A DNA stretch of 64,000 nucleotides from Chloroflexi bacterium HGW-Chloroflexi-2 (GTDB taxonomy: Bacteria > Chloroflexota > Anaerolineae > Anaerolineales > Anaerolineaceae): contig PHBY01000003.1 in assembly GCA_002840735.1 (NCBI GenBank), positions 122,734-186,733 on the forward strand. Reading direction: 5' to 3'. The notes beneath the pieces were generated by a model. The model saw only the letters and a program-made list of their open reading frames with translations. It was not told the origin of the DNA and did not search any database. Position numbers and translations under genes: made by a program. Below are positions 8,553 to 19,644 of this stretch, piece by piece. The first letter of the stretch is position 1, and the number at the start of each line of letters is the position of its first letter.

Positions 8553-10601
8553 TTAAATAAATTTTTCTCCTGAAAGAATGGCTGCCTTTCTCCAGGGAGG
8601 AATGTTGGCTTCTTCCGCCCAAATGTTGCGTAATTCATAGATTTGATCCCGGATGGCAGCCGCTTTTTCAAATTCCAGATTTTTGGCAGCATCACGCATT
8701 TGTTGTTCCAGATGTGAAATAGTGCGTTCAATCTCCTTCATATTCATTTTTCGATCACGTTCCCCTGCTTTGTATTCCGCTCGTGATTCGGCTATCATCA
8801 TCGACGGAGCTACGCGTTCTGTCAGATCATGAATAGCTTTCATGATGCTGACTGGTTCAATACCATGTTCCACGTTGTATTTATGTTGTTTCTCGCGCCG
8901 TCGGTTTGTTTCCTTAATCGCTTTGTCCATCGAATCTGTGATACGATCAGCATACATGATCACTTTTCCATTTACATGCCTGGCTGCACGTCCTACCGTT
9001 TGGATTAGAGCAGTTGAAGAGCGTAAAAAGCCTTCTTTATCCGCATCCAGAATCGCAACTAGAGAAACTTCCGGCAAATCCAACCCCTCACGTAAAAGAT
9101 TGATTCCCACCAAAACATCGAAGATACCTTTCCGCAAGTCTCTCAAAATCCCTACACGGTCCAGTGTCTCAACCTCAGAATGCAGATAATGTACTTTAAT
9201 CCCAATCTCCAATAAATAATCAGCCAGATCTTCAGACATGCGTTTGGTGAGGGTTGTTACCAAAACACGTTGACCTACCTCAATACGTTTCCTTATCTCT
9301 ATCAAGAGATCATCAATTTGACCTTTGGTTGGACGAACTTCAATTTCTGGATCAATCAATCCGGTCGGTCTGATGATTTGTTCCGTAATTTGCTGAGCAT
9401 GTTCCATTTCATAACTGGCCGGAGTGGCAGAAGTGTATATGGTGTACCCCATATGCTCTTCGAATTCTTCAAATTTCAATGGACGATTATCCATCGCAGA
9501 CGGTAATCGGAATCCAAAATCAACTAATGTTTGTTTTCTGGATTGATCTCCACGGTACATTCCTCTGATTTGAGGTACAGTCATATGAGATTCATCCAGA
9601 AATAATAGATATTCATTGGGAAGATAATCGATTAATGTCCAGGGTGCAGAACCTTTGGGTCGCTGATCAAGATGTCGGGAATAATTTTCAACACCAGAAC
9701 AATACCCGGCTTCCCGCAGCATCTCGAGATCATATCGGGTACGTTGTTCAATGCGTTGTGCTTCCAGATGCATTTCATTTTTTTTGAAATATGCAATCCG
9801 TTCTTCCATTTCGTCTTCTATTTCCTGGATAGATTTCTTCATCCTCTGTTCATCGGTTATATAATGTTTTGCCGGGAAAATTTTAATGGATTCCGGCTCC
9901 TGGACGATTTCTCCTGTCAATGGATCAACGCGGCAGATTCGTTCCACTTCATCCCCAAAAAAAGAAACCCGGTAGGCATACTTATCTTCATACGCCGGAA
10001 ATATTTCGATCGTGTCGCCCCTGACACGAAATACACCGGAGTGCAAATCCAGATCATTTCTGGAATATTGACTTTCGATCAAGTGTCGTAAAAGTGCGTT
10101 TCTTCGATACAGTCCCCCCAGATTTATTTCAATGACGCTTTTTCCATAAGCTTCGGGGTTCCCCAGTCCGTAGATACAGGAAACAGATGCAACAATAATC
10201 ACATCCTTTCGAGACATTAAAGCAGTCGTTGCTGCCAATCGCAACCGGTCAATTTCCTCATTTACGTCCGTCTCTTTTTCGATATACAAATCTGTTCTGG
10301 GAACATATGCCTCGGGTTGGTAATAATCGTAATATGAGACAAAATATTCAACCGCATTATTGGGAAAAAACTCTTTGAATTCTGCATATAATTGGGCTGC
10401 TAACGTCTTATTATGAGCCATGATCAAAGCAGGCATCTGTAACTGTTGAATAATATTAGCCATCGCGAAGGTTTTCCCGGTACCGGTTGCACCTAATAGA
10501 ACCTGATGACGATAACCTTTTTGAACGCCGCTTACCAGTGCTTCAATCGCCTCGGGTTGATCACCCATCGGTTTAAATGGTGCCTTTAATTCAAAATCCA
10601 T
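8553..10601 (-). CDS. uvrB: Excinuclease ABC subunit B
   Basis: This 682-residue helicase-like subunit of nucleotide excision repair loads at the lesion. It has Walker A GATGTGKT (37-44), the beta-hairpin region with [10 protein letters not shown], the DESH box, the motif TSATPASYE, and helicase motif VI in [11 protein letters not shown]-terminal UVR domain (about 630-670) serves UvrC contact. The length is normal. A GAGG Shine-Dalgarno lies next to the start. The gene lies 80 nt downstream of mfd, so the two strand-specific repair factors are adjacent. Confidence 0.98.
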   Translation of the reverse strand: MDFELKAPFKPMGDQPEAIEALVSGVQKGYRHQVLLGATGTGKTFAMANIIQQLQMPALIMAHNKTLAAQLYAEFKEFFPNNAVEYFVSYYDYYQPEAYVPRTDLYIEKETDVNEEIDRLRLAATTALMSRKDVIIVASVSCIYGLGNPEAYGKSVIEINLGGLYRRNALLRHLIESQYSRNDLDLHSGVFRVRGDTIEIFPAYEDKYAYRVSFFGDEVERICRVDPLTGEIVQEPESIKIFPAKHYITDEQRMKKSIQEIEDEMEERIAYFKKNEMHLEAQRIEQRTRYDLEMLREAGYCSGVENYSRHLDQRPKGSAPWTLIDYLPNEYLLFLDESHMTVPQIRGMYRGDQSRKQTLVDFGFRLPSAMDNRPLKFEEFEEHMGYTIYTSATPASYEMEHAQQITEQIIRPTGLIDPEIEVRPTKGQIDDLLIEIRKRIEVGQRVLVTTLTKRMSEDLADYLLEIGIKVHYLHSEVETLDRVGILRDLRKGIFDVLVGINLLREGLDLPEVSLVAILDADKEGFLRSSTALIQTVGRAARHVNGKVIMYADRITDSMDKAIKETNRRREKQHKYNVEHGIEPVSIMKAIHDLTERVAPSMMIAESRAEYKAGERDRKMNMKEIERTISHLEQQMRDAAKNLEFEKAAAIRDQIYELRNIWAEEANIPPWRKAAILSGEKFI

Positions 10602-10681
10602 TCGATCCTCATTAATAGAACATTTTGTCTATTTCTATTATAAACCATTTTTTCTCTTGGTACAGATGGTGTAGAACTTTA

Positions 10682-13600
10682 TTAATTTGATGTCAATACT
10701 GGGGAAAATTCACTTAATTCCGTCAAAATTTCCAGCAGCAAATCCTGCCAGTTTTCACCATATTTCCGAAAAGCAAACCAATAGCTGTTCTTTCCACTGC
10801 GAAGAAAATTCCCCGGTAAAAGCAATTCCTTTAATGTCAACTTCTCATTCTGCGAGGGAAACCGAAGCACAATCTGATCTAATTCCATGCCGACGGATAC
10901 CAGACCAGCTTTTTCAGATAATATTTTTACTTTAATCTGGAATATTAAATTCTTTACTTCTTCAGGCATGGAACCAAATCGGTCTTCAAATTCGTTATTC
11001 AGAGCATCCAAAGCTTCCAATGTTTCAATCTCAGCAATGCGACGATATAAGCTTAGTCGCATTCGTTGGTCAGTTATGTAATCGATTGGCAATCCAATCG
11101 TCATCGGTAAGTCAACCGCCACGGGCATCCGGATTTGTTTGATTTGTTGCAAATCAGAATCAGGAATCTCACTGTCAACTGTTTTTATCCGCTTCACTGC
11201 TTGAGCTAATAATCTTGTGTAAAGATGGAAACCAACCGAAGCAATTGCCCCATGTTGTTTGGTTCCTAATAGTTCACCCGCTCCACGCATCTCCAGATCT
11301 CTCATCGCAATTGAATATCCGGATCCTAATTGGGTATATTCGGCAATTGTTTCCAATCTCTCCTGACCATCAATGGTGGGTTGCTTTTTTCTGTGACGGA
11401 AGAAGTAAGCATAGGCCCGCTGAGCGCCACGTCCGACACGTCCTCTTAATTGATACAATTGAGCCAGACCGAAAGTATCCCCACGATCCACAATTAAAGT
11501 ATTCGCATTCGGAATATCGAGCCCTGATTCAATAATGGACGTACACAACAGTACATCGATATCGCCATTTGTAAATGATTGCATTACCCGGGACAATTCG
11601 CCTTCATTCATTTGGCCATGCGCAATACCAACCCTGGCTTCAGGAACCAGATTATTAAGATGTGATTTCATGGCATTGATCGTTTGAACACGATTATGCA
11701 CGAAGAACACCTGACCACCCCGTTCCAACTCTCTCAAAATTGCCTGCCGAACCATGGATTGTGAATATGGCCCAATATGAGTAACAATTGGTTGTCTTTC
11801 TGCTGGTGGAGTATTAATGATGGATATATCTCGAACACCGGTTAATGCCATATATAAAGTTCTGGGAATGGGAGTGGCCGTTAATGTGAGAACATCCAAT
11901 TCAGTTCGTATACGTTTAAAGAATTCCTTGTGAGATACCCCAAAACGTTGTTCTTCATCAATAATCACCAATCCAATGTCTTTAAATGCGATGTCTTTCG
12001 ATAAAAGACGATGCGTCCCAATAACGATATCAATTTCACCAAATGCCATCTTGAGGACGATTTCATCCTGTTCTTTGTGAGAACGAAAGCGTGATAACAT
12101 TTCGACATTCACAGGAAACGGAGCTAACCTTTCTTTGAATGTATCGTAATGTTGTTGTGCCAACACGGTTGTCGGTACCAGAATAGCAACCTGTTTGCCA
12201 TCCATCACTGCTTTAAACGCAGCCCGTAAAGCAACCTCAGTTTTTCCATAACCAACATCGCCACATAGCAGGCGATCCATTGGCCGCTCCGATTCCATAT
12301 CCTTCTTGACTTCAATAATGGCTTTTCTTTGGTCGTCTGTTTCAATATATGGAAACGAAGCTTCTAATTCCTGTTGCCAGACAGTATCGCTGCTGAATTT
12401 AGTCCCAACTGCTACCCGGCGACGGGCATATAATTCCAGCAATTCTCCGGCAATCTCCTGAACAGCTTCTCTTACTCTGGATTTGGTAGTTACCCATTCC
12501 TGTGTACCCAATCTTGTTGGTGATGGAGCAGATCCATCCGGTCCTATATATCTACCCAATCGATCTGCCTGATGAATTGGTACAAAGAGTTGATCTCCAC
12601 CCGCATATTCTACACATAGAAATTCGCGCTGCATTCCTTCCAGATAGCGTTGAACCAGACCAACGAATTTTCCGATGCCAAAATCAACATGCACAACCCA
12701 ATCGCCAATTTGTAGGTCGGAATAATCAGTCTCTGGTGAGTGAACAACTGGTCTTGGTCTCTTCCTGGGTTGGGGTCGATCCCACCCAAATATTTCGCTA
12801 TCTGTGATGAGCAGATATTTTTCTGCCCCATCAGGATCTTTTAAAATCCAACCTTCCGAGAGACTTCCTTCTGAAAAGATCGGTTTTTTGCCCTGGCAAT
12901 GCTGTTCACTCCATAAACTCTTAATTCTATTTAATTGTCGCGAGACGATCATGGTTTGAATGCCTGAAGAACATTTTTGATCAAGGTATTCCAGAAAAAT
13001 CTTAATCTTTCCCCCAAATCGCTCCCCCGGAACAAACATATTTTCAAACAATGGCACTTCTTCAGATAATGCAAAACCAAAATCAATCCATTTTTGTGTC
13101 GATAAAATATCTTCTATTTCCGACCAGGACATGTATGGAAGTGGAAAATCATTCGTAATAATCCCCTCATTAATCGATTCCATCCGGAAGCGAACGGCTT
13201 GCTCTTCAATTTCATTGGCAATTGTGCGAATCAATTCTCTGTCATCAAAGATGATCAGCGATTTCTGGGGTAAGTAATCTAACAAAGAAGCCGCAAAAGG
13301 ATACAACAAAGGCAACGAAAATTCATTTAAGTTTTGTGTATCAAGACCCAAAGGTTCAGCTTTTGACAAAAGCACTTCGCTGGCAGGTGAAATGGTAAAT
13401 TCATCAATCATTCGCAAAGTGCGCTGGGTGGCTGGATCAAATTGGCGAATTGACTCGATCTCATTCCCAAAAAAATCCAACCTGACAGGATATTGATCGG
13501 AAACTGACCAGATGTCTAATAATCCCCCCCGTCTCGAGAAAAAACCAGGCTCAATTACAATCTCACTGGATTGATAACCATTACCAACCCATTCTTTAAC

Positions 13601-14074
13601 TAATTCATTCTGTTTAATCAATTGACCAACTTTGATCGTTCGAATTGATTTAAGAAAATCACGGCGAGGGATTGTACGTGTCATCAAACCACGAACCGTA
13701 GTAATCATTACTTTTGGTGTGAGATTGGATCTGGATCCAGGCAGGTGATAATCCGATAGATAAGTTAAGGTTTGTAATCGATCCCGCCGGGTTAGCGATC
13801 CCCAGGCTGCCTTTTCATAAAAAGTAGGAGATGGTTCCGGGAATAAGATGATGTCATCAGCGTTCATCCAGAATCCGAGTTCATCCGCAAAAGCAATCGC
13901 CTGGTCCATGCGCTCAACAATAACGAGAATCGGTCTATCAATTGAGGTTTTTAAAGAAGCTAATATAGGTAATCGAGCGGAACGAATCAATCCCAAAGCT
14001 GGCAGGTATGATTCATGTTCGATCAGATTAACTAATTCATTAAAATGAGGGTGTTGCTTAATGGGGTCTAACAT
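10682..14074 (-). CDS. mfd: Transcription-repair coupling factor
   Basis: This 1130-residue ATPase removes RNA polymerase stalled at lesions and recruits UvrA. It has an N-terminal UvrB-homology region, an RNA polymerase interaction (CarD-like) domain with [13 protein letters not shown] near 455-470, and a RecG-like translocase with Walker A GDVGYGKT (about 604) and a DEEQ box (about 705). TATPIPRTL and the QLRGRVGRG motif follow, then the C-terminal TRCF domain. The start is 3 nt after the pth stop and its Shine-Dalgarno (AGGTGA) overlaps that stop, which implies translational coupling. Confidence 0.98.
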   Translation of the reverse strand: MLDPIKQHPHFNELVNLIEHESYLPALGLIRSARLPILASLKTSIDRPILVIVERMDQAIAFADELGFWMNADDIILFPEPSPTFYEKAAWGSLTRRDRLQTLTYLSDYHLPGSRSNLTPKVMITTVRGLMTRTIPRRDFLKSIRTIKVGQLIKQNELVKEWVGNGYQSSEIVIEPGFFSRRGGLLDIWSVSDQYPVRLDFFGNEIESIRQFDPATQRTLRMIDEFTISPASEVLLSKAEPLGLDTQNLNEFSLPLLYPFAASLLDYLPQKSLIIFDDRELIRTIANEIEEQAVRFRMESINEGIITNDFPLPYMSWSEIEDILSTQKWIDFGFALSEEVPLFENMFVPGERFGGKIKIFLEYLDQKCSSGIQTMIVSRQLNRIKSLWSEQHCQGKKPIFSEGSLSEGWILKDPDGAEKYLLITDSEIFGWDRPQPRKRPRPVVHSPETDYSDLQIGDWVVHVDFGIGKFVGLVQRYLEGMQREFLCVEYAGGDQLFVPIHQADRLGRYIGPDGSAPSPTRLGTQEWVTTKSRVREAVQEIAGELLELYARRRVAVGTKFSSDTVWQQELEASFPYIETDDQRKAIIEVKKDMESERPMDRLLCGDVGYGKTEVALRAAFKAVMDGKQVAILVPTTVLAQQHYDTFKERLAPFPVNVEMLSRFRSHKEQDEIVLKMAFGEIDIVIGTHRLLSKDIAFKDIGLVIIDEEQRFGVSHKEFFKRIRTELDVLTLTATPIPRTLYMALTGVRDISIINTPPAERQPIVTHIGPYSQSMVRQAILRELERGGQVFFVHNRVQTINAMKSHLNNLVPEARVGIAHGQMNEGELSRVMQSFTNGDIDVLLCTSIIESGLDIPNANTLIVDRGDTFGLAQLYQLRGRVGRGAQRAYAYFFRHRKKQPTIDGQERLETIAEYTQLGSGYSIAMRDLEMRGAGELLGTKQHGAIASVGFHLYTRLLAQAVKRIKTVDSEIPDSDLQQIKQIRMPVAVDLPMTIGLPIDYITDQRMRLSLYRRIAEIETLEALDALNNEFEDRFGSMPEEVKNLIFQIKVKILSEKAGLVSVGMELDQIVLRFPSQNEKLTLKELLLPGNFLRSGKNSYWFAFRKYGENWQDLLLEILTELSEFSPVLTSN

Positions 14075-14077
14075 GAA

Positions 14078-14734
14078 TCACCTATCGATATTGTTTTCAC
14101 CATTAAATTTATTCATAGCGATTTCGATTCCAGATTCCAAAATACTTTCTACAGCTTTGGTCACTGTGTCGAATAAAAATGGCAACTCTTTTTCTTCTTG
14201 TTTTGGAAAATTTTGGAGCACATAATCCGCTGCGTCCATTCTACCGGGAGGACGACCAATACCAATCCTTATCCGGTTAAACTGCTGGGTACCCAGATTT
14301 TGGATAATTGAGGAAACCCCTTTTTGCCCGCCTGCTCCTCCGCCAGGACGTAATCGGATAGAAAGGGACGGCAGGTCCAAATCATCGTGGATAACAATCA
14401 GATTTTCTGGACTAATTTTGAAAAATTGCATCAGACTGGCTACAGCTGTTCCGGAGAGATTCATATAAGTCTGCGGTTTGACCAGAATAATTTTCTTATT
14501 ATCCTTTTTACCTTCCATAATAATGGCTTTGGATTTGACTTTTTTATTTTCGATTCCGAATTCTTGGGCGATTTTATCAATTGCCATAAAACCTACATTG
14601 TGTCTATTCTTCTGGTAGTCCTTACCCGGGTTACCCAAACCCACAATCATGAAGCCACCCATTTGTTCTTCTTCAGATTTAGGCAATTGTTGTTTGTTCT
14701 TCCTAAAGAAATCAAATAATTTATGATCTACCAT
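14078..14734 (-). CDS. pth: Peptidyl-tRNA hydrolase
   Basis: This 218-residue enzyme releases peptides from peptidyl-tRNA. After an extra hydrophilic N-terminal extension of about 28 residues it shows VGLGNPG, the catalytic His in NRHNVGF (H45), the Asn in MNLSG and the Asp in HDDLDLP. A start at the internal Met of GGFMIVGLGNPG would remove the extension. The upstream ATG is kept because it lies 2 nt after the preceding gene's stop, in a tight operon with mfd. Confidence 0.95.
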   Translation of the reverse strand: MVDHKLFDFFRKNKQQLPKSEEEQMGGFMIVGLGNPGKDYQKNRHNVGFMAIDKIAQEFGIENKKVKSKAIIMEGKKDNKKIILVKPQTYMNLSGTAVASLMQFFKISPENLIVIHDDLDLPSLSIRLRPGGGAGGQKGVSSIIQNLGTQQFNRIRIGIGRPPGRMDAADYVLQNFPKQEEKELPFLFDTVTKAVESILESGIEIAMNKFNGENNIDR

Positions 14735-14736
14735 AA

Positions 14737-15354
14737 TTAACCCATTTTTCTTCCACGTATGATGATGAATAAAGAAATAACAAATAAAAACAGAACACCC
14801 AGGATCCCGCCTTGAATGGCAGTTGTTATAAATTGAGGTTGTGAGATAACCATTTCATTAGGTGGCATTGGCGTAGGGGATGATCTCAAAGTAGGGGTAA
14901 CTTCAACGATTTCTATCTGATTTTGAAGTTTTTCTGTAGATAAAACCGCTGGGTTTTCTGTTTTGATGGGATCAAATGGGGTGTAATTTCTCACACTCAG
15001 ATTATTGATGATTTTTTCCTGCTCTCTTCCATTCTCAAAAACAGCTAGAACCCTGATTTGATACACACCATCTGCAATCGTTGAAGTGTCCCACGTAGCA
15101 ATGACGTCCTCAACAACCGATGAGGTGATTTGATTTATGACAAACCAGCTTTGTGATTGTGAATCCTGATAGCGAAAACTGATTTCAGCTGTTTGTAATC
15201 CGGTTCCGGTTACCGTTCCAATGATTTGTATTGTGCCTTGCAGATATTCTCCATCGACCGGTGACTGAATCCTGACCAGATCCAGCTGGGGAAATGGAGA
15301 ATTCCAGACATTCATTAAAGAAAGAACCAGGAATAATGTAGAAATAATTTGCAT
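14737..15354 (-). CDS. Membrane-anchored Ig-like domain protein, unknown function
   Basis: The 205-residue product begins with a hydrophobic signal segment (about 1-20). One immunoglobulin-like domain follows, of the kind often seen in extracellular proteins (IQSPVDGEYLQGTIQIIGTV; WDTSTIADGVYQIRV). Then come a Pro/Thr-rich linker and a C-terminal transmembrane helix (about 180-200) ending in the basic RGRK. It is predicted to be displayed outside the cell and held by the C-terminal helix. It is the first gene of the pth-mfd operon. No enzymatic motif is seen. Confidence 0.8.
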   Translation of the reverse strand: MQIISTLFLVLSLMNVWNSPFPQLDLVRIQSPVDGEYLQGTIQIIGTVTGTGLQTAEISFRYQDSQSQSWFVINQITSSVVEDVIATWDTSTIADGVYQIRVLAVFENGREQEKIINNLSVRNYTPFDPIKTENPAVLSTEKLQNQIEIVEVTPTLRSSPTPMPPNEMVISQPQFITTAIQGGILGVLFLFVISLFIIIRGRKMG

Positions 15355-15362
15355 AACATTTT

Positions 15363-15391
15363 ATTTTAACATGAAGAAAATAAAGCAGCAA
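15363..15391 (-). promoter_or_regulatory. Promoter of the Ig-like/pth/mfd operon, probably leaderless
   Basis: On the minus strand TTGCTG (15391-15386) and TAAAAT (15368-15363) are 17 nt apart. The -10 box ends only 8 nt before the ATG at 15354, and no Shine-Dalgarno lies between. Transcription would start at or next to the start codon. Confidence 0.5.
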
Positions 15392-15484
15392 ACTTTTATC
15401 GCTCAACTTTTATGACTCAAAGTAAAAGTTCCTTCACAAAAAATGTTTTTTTAACACATACTTTCAGGTTTCTTAAGGTTCGTG

Positions 15485-15490
15485 TATAAT
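15485..15490 (+). promoter_or_regulatory. -10 box directly before a start codon (leaderless gene)
   Basis: A perfect TATAAT ends 7 nt before the ATG at 15498. There is no Shine-Dalgarno in the gap. The -35 region at the right distance (TTTCAG) is a weak match. Confidence 0.5.
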
Positions 15491-15497
15491 CTATTGT

Positions 15498-15962
15498 ATG
15501 AGTGATAAGGAATTCGAAACTATACCTGATGAATCAGTAACCCCACCTGTCGTTGTGAAAGAATCCGCGAATAAAGGAAAACTGATTGGTATCATAATTG
15601 CCGTCGTGGTTCTTCTGGCATTGGTGATATTTTCACTCGTCAGTTTGTTCAGAGCAGATCTGACAACAACTTCAAAAGTCAGAGACATCTTCATCATCAT
15701 CATGGCTCTCGAATCATTGCTTTTAGGTGTCGCGTTAATCATTTTAATTATTCAGATCGCCGTATTGATTAATGTCTTGAAGAATGAAATCAAACCAATT
15801 CTGGATACGACGAATGAAACGATTAACCATTTACGTGGAACAACGACTTTCTTAAGTAACAATCTTGTTGAACCAGTAATCAAGATGAATGAATATACCG
15901 CTGGTTTGAAAAGATTCGTTGATATATTAAAACCATCAGGAAAGTCACGAAAATCAAAATAA
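15498..15962 (+). CDS. DUF948-like two-helix membrane protein
   Basis: The 154-residue protein has a charged N-terminus and two long transmembrane helices (about 27-50 and 62-90). A helical C-terminal part follows (DTTNETINHLRGTTTFLSNN) with the spacing typical of DUF948/YtxG-like proteins. A DUF948-type protein next to a YtxH protein mirrors the ytxGH pair of Firmicutes, which belongs to the general stress response. The neighbour gene encodes YtxH, 32 nt downstream. The family assignment is moderate; the role is unknown. Confidence 0.75.
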   Translation: MSDKEFETIPDESVTPPVVVKESANKGKLIGIIIAVVVLLALVIFSLVSLFRADLTTTSKVRDIFIIIMALESLLLGVALIILIIQIAVLINVLKNEIKPILDTTNETINHLRGTTTFLSNNLVEPVIKMNEYTAGLKRFVDILKPSGKSRKSK

Positions 15963-15994
15963 TTTGTTAAACAGAAAAGGAAAGGAGAAAACAA

Positions 15995-16357
15995 ATGTCA
16001 AGTCGAGATGAATTTGGAGCATTCTTAATCGGATTTTTAGTGGGAGGTCTTACGGGTGCAGTCGCATCATTACTCCTCGCTCCTCAATCTGGAGAAGAAA
16101 CACGTACCGTAATCAAAGAACGAGCTATTGAATTAAAAGATAAAGCCAGCGAAACTGCTGAAGATGTTTATTCTAAAGCAGAAGTTGCTGCGAATGATGC
16201 AGTCAAACGAGCAGAAGAACTTCTTAACGAAGCAAAATCCAAAGCTGTTGAAGCCAAGGAAAAAGGCGTACATCTGGTCGAAGAACAGAAAACAAAATTG
16301 AGTAAGAAAATCACCGCAGAAACCTCAACCGACGCACCTGCAGAAGTTGAACTGTAG
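15995..16357 (+). CDS. YtxH domain protein
   Basis: The 120-residue protein has an N-terminal glycine-rich transmembrane helix with the YtxH signature (FLVGGLTGAVASLLLAPQSG). A long Ala/Glu/Lys-rich amphipathic helix follows (about 40-110), resembling LEA or apolipoprotein-like stress proteins. A strong Shine-Dalgarno (AAAGGAG) precedes the ATG. It is the second gene of a two-gene unit and is followed by a good intrinsic terminator. A membrane-associated stress role is likely by family. Confidence 0.88.
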   Translation: MSSRDEFGAFLIGFLVGGLTGAVASLLLAPQSGEETRTVIKERAIELKDKASETAEDVYSKAEVAANDAVKRAEELLNEAKSKAVEAKEKGVHLVEEQKTKLSKKITAETSTDAPAEVEL

Positions 16358-16373
16358 ACTCTTTTCGACGATC

Positions 16374-16411
16374 AAAACGGTTATCCATAAATCAGGATAA
16401 CCGTTTTTTAT
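16374..16411 (+). terminator. Intrinsic terminator after the YtxH gene
   Basis: AACGGTTATCC and GGATAACCGTT form a perfect 11-bp stem with an 8-nt loop, followed by a T run. It sits between two converging genes. The A run on the other side allows it to act for the opposing gene as well. Confidence 0.88.
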
Positions 16412-18021
16412 TATCCCAATCTTGCCAGAACTGCTGCAACTGATCCTAATAAATCCCCGGCAATAACAGACGCGGGGTGTCCAATGCGTTCAGCCGCCTC
16501 AATACCGGCTTGGGCATGAATCCAGACACCGGCTGTGGCTGCTTCAAATGGTTTTTTCCCTTGTGCAAGCAATCCGGTAATTAATCCTGCTAAAACATCT
16601 CCTGAACCTGCTCGCGCCAAAGCCGGATTTGCTACTGGAATAATTGTCAGCCTGCCATCCGGTGCAGCGACTATGGTCAAGGCACCTTTTAGAACAACCA
16701 CATGTCCCCATTTTTGGGAATATTCCAAAGCGACCATCATGCGGTTTGCCTGGATATCCTTCATATCCAGGTCTGTCATGACAGCCATTTCACCTGGATG
16801 AGGAGTCAGCACCGAATTTTCTGGAAGAATTTTCTGCCAGTTATTTATTTTTGAGAGTAATTTCAACCCATCTGCGTCCACCACGATGGGGGGTAACAGG
16901 CTTGTAATTTCAGCTTCTTCCTCCGCTTCCATCATTACAAAACCAATCCCACTTTTTTTCTTTTGGCTGGATGATTTCCCTTTTAATAATCGCTCTAAGA
17001 ATTCTTTGGTCGTATCTTCCAATCCCCATCCCGGGCCTAATAAAAGGGCTGTCACTTTATCAAGATTCTTTTGGACAAGTGCAGCACTTTCTGCCTGGAT
17101 AACGCCCATATCATGTGGTAACAATAACCAGGTTGCCTCTGAAAAATTACCAGCCAAGGCTGAATAAATCGGACCAGGAACAGCCATTTTCACCAGACCA
17201 GCCCCGATCCGATAGGCTGCCATACCCGATAAATAGGCTGCTCCTGTATAATTGATGGATCCGGCAATAATCATCGCTGTGCCAAAAGTGCCTTTATGCG
17301 CCTGTAACGGCCGAGCTGGCAATAATTTTCGAACACATTCAGCAGTAGCAACTTCTCTTTTTACTTTTTGTTCTGCTTCCAGATTATCCGGTAAGTCCAG
17401 ATCAACAATCTCCAGTTGACCCAGATATTGGTAAGCTGGGAAGGATAACATCCCAATCTTCACGGCTTGCATACAAACAGTGAGATCAGCGAACAGGCAT
17501 TCATCCGCTGTTTCACCGGTATCGCAATTAATGCCAGAGGGACAATCAACTGCCACAACTTTGAAATTGCCACTGGATTCTTTGACATGATGCATGATGG
17601 ATCGATAAGGTTCACGAACAGGTAGTTGAAAACCTGTCCCCAAAAGACCATCGATCACAACCTGACTTTCCAGCAGCCATTTTTTGAGGGTATCATTTGA
17701 TTTTTTTGTTGTGATATCAACAATTTTTCCACCAGCCTCATCCACTCGTTTAATTAAGGGGTCATCTCTTTCTTTTGATAAAAATGCTCTTACTTCCCAG
17801 CCCTGTTTTGCTAAATAAGCAAGAGCAACCAGAGCATCCCCACCATTATTTCCTGAGCCAACCAATGCAGTGACGACTGGATTTTGGTTCGAGCCATAAT
17901 AAGCCTGGATAAATTCAGCAATCCCTTTACCGGCCCGTTCCATCATCTCTTCGTATGAAACACCTTTTTGATTTGCTTCTTCTTCAATTGATCGCATTTC
18001 AGTTACCGTTACCAGTTTCAT
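16411..18021 (-). CDS. nnr: Bifunctional NAD(P)H-hydrate epimerase / ADP-dependent dehydratase
   Basis: This 536-residue fusion repairs hydrated NAD(P)H. The N-terminal YjeF-type epimerase domain (about 1-215) shows MERAGKGI, the GSGNNGGDAL loop and VDCPSGINCDTG. The C-terminal ribokinase-like dehydratase domain (about 225-536) shows KGTFGTAMIIAGS, DADGLKLL, LTPHPGEM and the catalytic GSGDVLAG. The normal length and both active sites indicate a functional fusion. The gene stands alone and ends at the shared terminator. Confidence 0.96.
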   Translation of the reverse strand: MKLVTVTEMRSIEEEANQKGVSYEEMMERAGKGIAEFIQAYYGSNQNPVVTALVGSGNNGGDALVALAYLAKQGWEVRAFLSKERDDPLIKRVDEAGGKIVDITTKKSNDTLKKWLLESQVVIDGLLGTGFQLPVREPYRSIMHHVKESSGNFKVVAVDCPSGINCDTGETADECLFADLTVCMQAVKIGMLSFPAYQYLGQLEIVDLDLPDNLEAEQKVKREVATAECVRKLLPARPLQAHKGTFGTAMIIAGSINYTGAAYLSGMAAYRIGAGLVKMAVPGPIYSALAGNFSEATWLLLPHDMGVIQAESAALVQKNLDKVTALLLGPGWGLEDTTKEFLERLLKGKSSSQKKKSGIGFVMMEAEEEAEITSLLPPIVVDADGLKLLSKINNWQKILPENSVLTPHPGEMAVMTDLDMKDIQANRMMVALEYSQKWGHVVVLKGALTIVAAPDGRLTIIPVANPALARAGSGDVLAGLITGLLAQGKKPFEAATAGVWIHAQAGIEAAERIGHPASVIAGDLLGSVAAVLARLG

Positions 18022-18081
18022 AAGACCTCCATCTATATTATACGCAACTGAATTCTAAATACCTATTTCATTCGCTTACGG

Positions 18082-18087
18082 TATAAT
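18082..18087 (+). promoter_or_regulatory. -10 box directly before a start codon (leaderless gene)
   Basis: A perfect TATAAT ends 6 nt before the ATG at 18094, with no Shine-Dalgarno between. No clear -35 box is seen at 16-18 nt. Confidence 0.5.
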
Positions 18088-18093
18088 TTTGAG

Positions 18094-19644
18094 ATGCGAA
18101 AAATTCTTTATGTAGCTGTGTTTTTTTCAGGGATGGTGACGCTCGCAGCAGAAATGGCTACCGGACGATTGCTCGGTAATTATTTTGGGACCAGTAATCT
18201 GATCTGGGCTTCCATCATCGGCTTGATATTAATTTATCTCACTGTTGGTTATTTTGTAGGCGGAAAATGGGCAGATCGCTCTCCCAAATATGAGACCTTC
18301 TTTTCCATTTTAGTCTGGGGCGCTTTTTCTATCTGTCTGGTTCCATTTGCAGCCAGACCGGTCCTTCAAATTGCTGCCAATGCATTTGACCAGTTATGGA
18401 TTGGTAATCTCATCGGATCTTTTGTCGTGGTGATGGTACTCTTTATCATACCCATTACCTTATTAGGAACTGCATCACCTTTTGCTATCCGATTAGCTAT
18501 CCAGGATTCAAGGCATGCTGGCACTGTTTCAGGAAGAATTTATGCAATCTCCACTCTGGGATCTTTTGTTGGTACTTTTATCCCGGATATTTTATTAATA
18601 CCATTGATTGGAACTTACCGAACCTTTTTAGTGATCGGTTCTATCCTTCTCGTTTTTGCGCTGATTTCATTAATTTTTATTGTAAGCTGGAAAAAAGCAC
18701 TTTCTTTCATCTGGATGCCCATCATCGTACTCATACTGGGATTATTTGGTGCTCCTGGGAGCGACAAGAATACCGAAGGAATGATTTTTGAAACTGAATC
18801 TTCATACAATTACATTCAGGTATTAGAAATAAATGGATTTCATTTATTGAGATTAAATGAAGGACAGGGTGTCCATTCCATTTACCACCCCGACCAACTA
18901 AATTATTTTGGACCGTGGGAGCAGGTTCTGGCTGCTCCATTTTTCAATAATCCCCCCATTGAAATCGATGACGTTGATTCAATGGCAATCGTTGGATTGG
19001 CTGCAGGAACAACCGCCAGGCAGGCAGCTGAAGTTTATCCTGGAATTTTGATTGATGGCTATGAAATCGATCCAAAAATTGTTGAGGTTGGAAATGAATT
19101 TTTTGGAATGGATATCCCTAATTTATCGGTATACGTTCAGGATGGTCGCTGGGGATTAAGTACCAGTAAAAATACGTATGACATCATCAGCGTAGACGCC
19201 TATCGTCCCCCTTACATACCCTGGCATTTCACAACAAAAGAGTTTTTCAGCGAAGTATATGAACATCTTGAACCAGATGGGGTGATGGTTATTAATATTG
19301 GAAGAGGATTGGATGATCGTCGATTAATCGACGCCCTCGGTTCAACAATTTTGGATGTCTTTCCGACCATTCATGTCATGGATTTGCCAGATTCTTTCAA
19401 TTCGATTTTATTTGCCACGAAAACACCTACCGAAGCATCCAACCTTGTAGAAAATCTTCAACAATTGAATATCCCAAAAACGCATCCTTTGTTATTAGAA
19501 ACACTCAAAATCACAATGGAAAACCTGCAGGATCCACCAACCCAATCGATTGTCTTTACAGATGACAAAGCTCCTATTGAGTGGTTAACCAATGCAATGA
19601 TTATTGATTTCTTCCTGCAGGGAGAGATGAAGACATTACAATGA
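18094..19644 (+). CDS. Membrane-bound spermidine-synthase-like protein
   Basis: The 516 residues combine an N-terminal half with about six or seven transmembrane helices (1-215) and a C-terminal Rossmann domain like that of spermidine synthase (about 230-480). This is the 'fused MFS/spermidine synthase' architecture. The SAM-type loop is VGLAAGTTARQ rather than GGGDGG. The acidic residues that bind the polyamine are not evident: the usual catalytic YDxIxxDs region reads YDIISVDAYRPP. It is therefore unlikely to make spermidine and its substrate is unknown. Its stop overlaps the next ATG by 4 nt (ATGA), a tight pair with the TIGR01906 protein. Confidence 0.82.
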   Translation: MRKILYVAVFFSGMVTLAAEMATGRLLGNYFGTSNLIWASIIGLILIYLTVGYFVGGKWADRSPKYETFFSILVWGAFSICLVPFAARPVLQIAANAFDQLWIGNLIGSFVVVMVLFIIPITLLGTASPFAIRLAIQDSRHAGTVSGRIYAISTLGSFVGTFIPDILLIPLIGTYRTFLVIGSILLVFALISLIFIVSWKKALSFIWMPIIVLILGLFGAPGSDKNTEGMIFETESSYNYIQVLEINGFHLLRLNEGQGVHSIYHPDQLNYFGPWEQVLAAPFFNNPPIEIDDVDSMAIVGLAAGTTARQAAEVYPGILIDGYEIDPKIVEVGNEFFGMDIPNLSVYVQDGRWGLSTSKNTYDIISVDAYRPPYIPWHFTTKEFFSEVYEHLEPDGVMVINIGRGLDDRRLIDALGSTILDVFPTIHVMDLPDSFNSILFATKTPTEASNLVENLQQLNIPKTHPLLLETLKITMENLQDPPTQSIVFTDDKAPIEWLTNAMIIDFFLQGEMKTLQ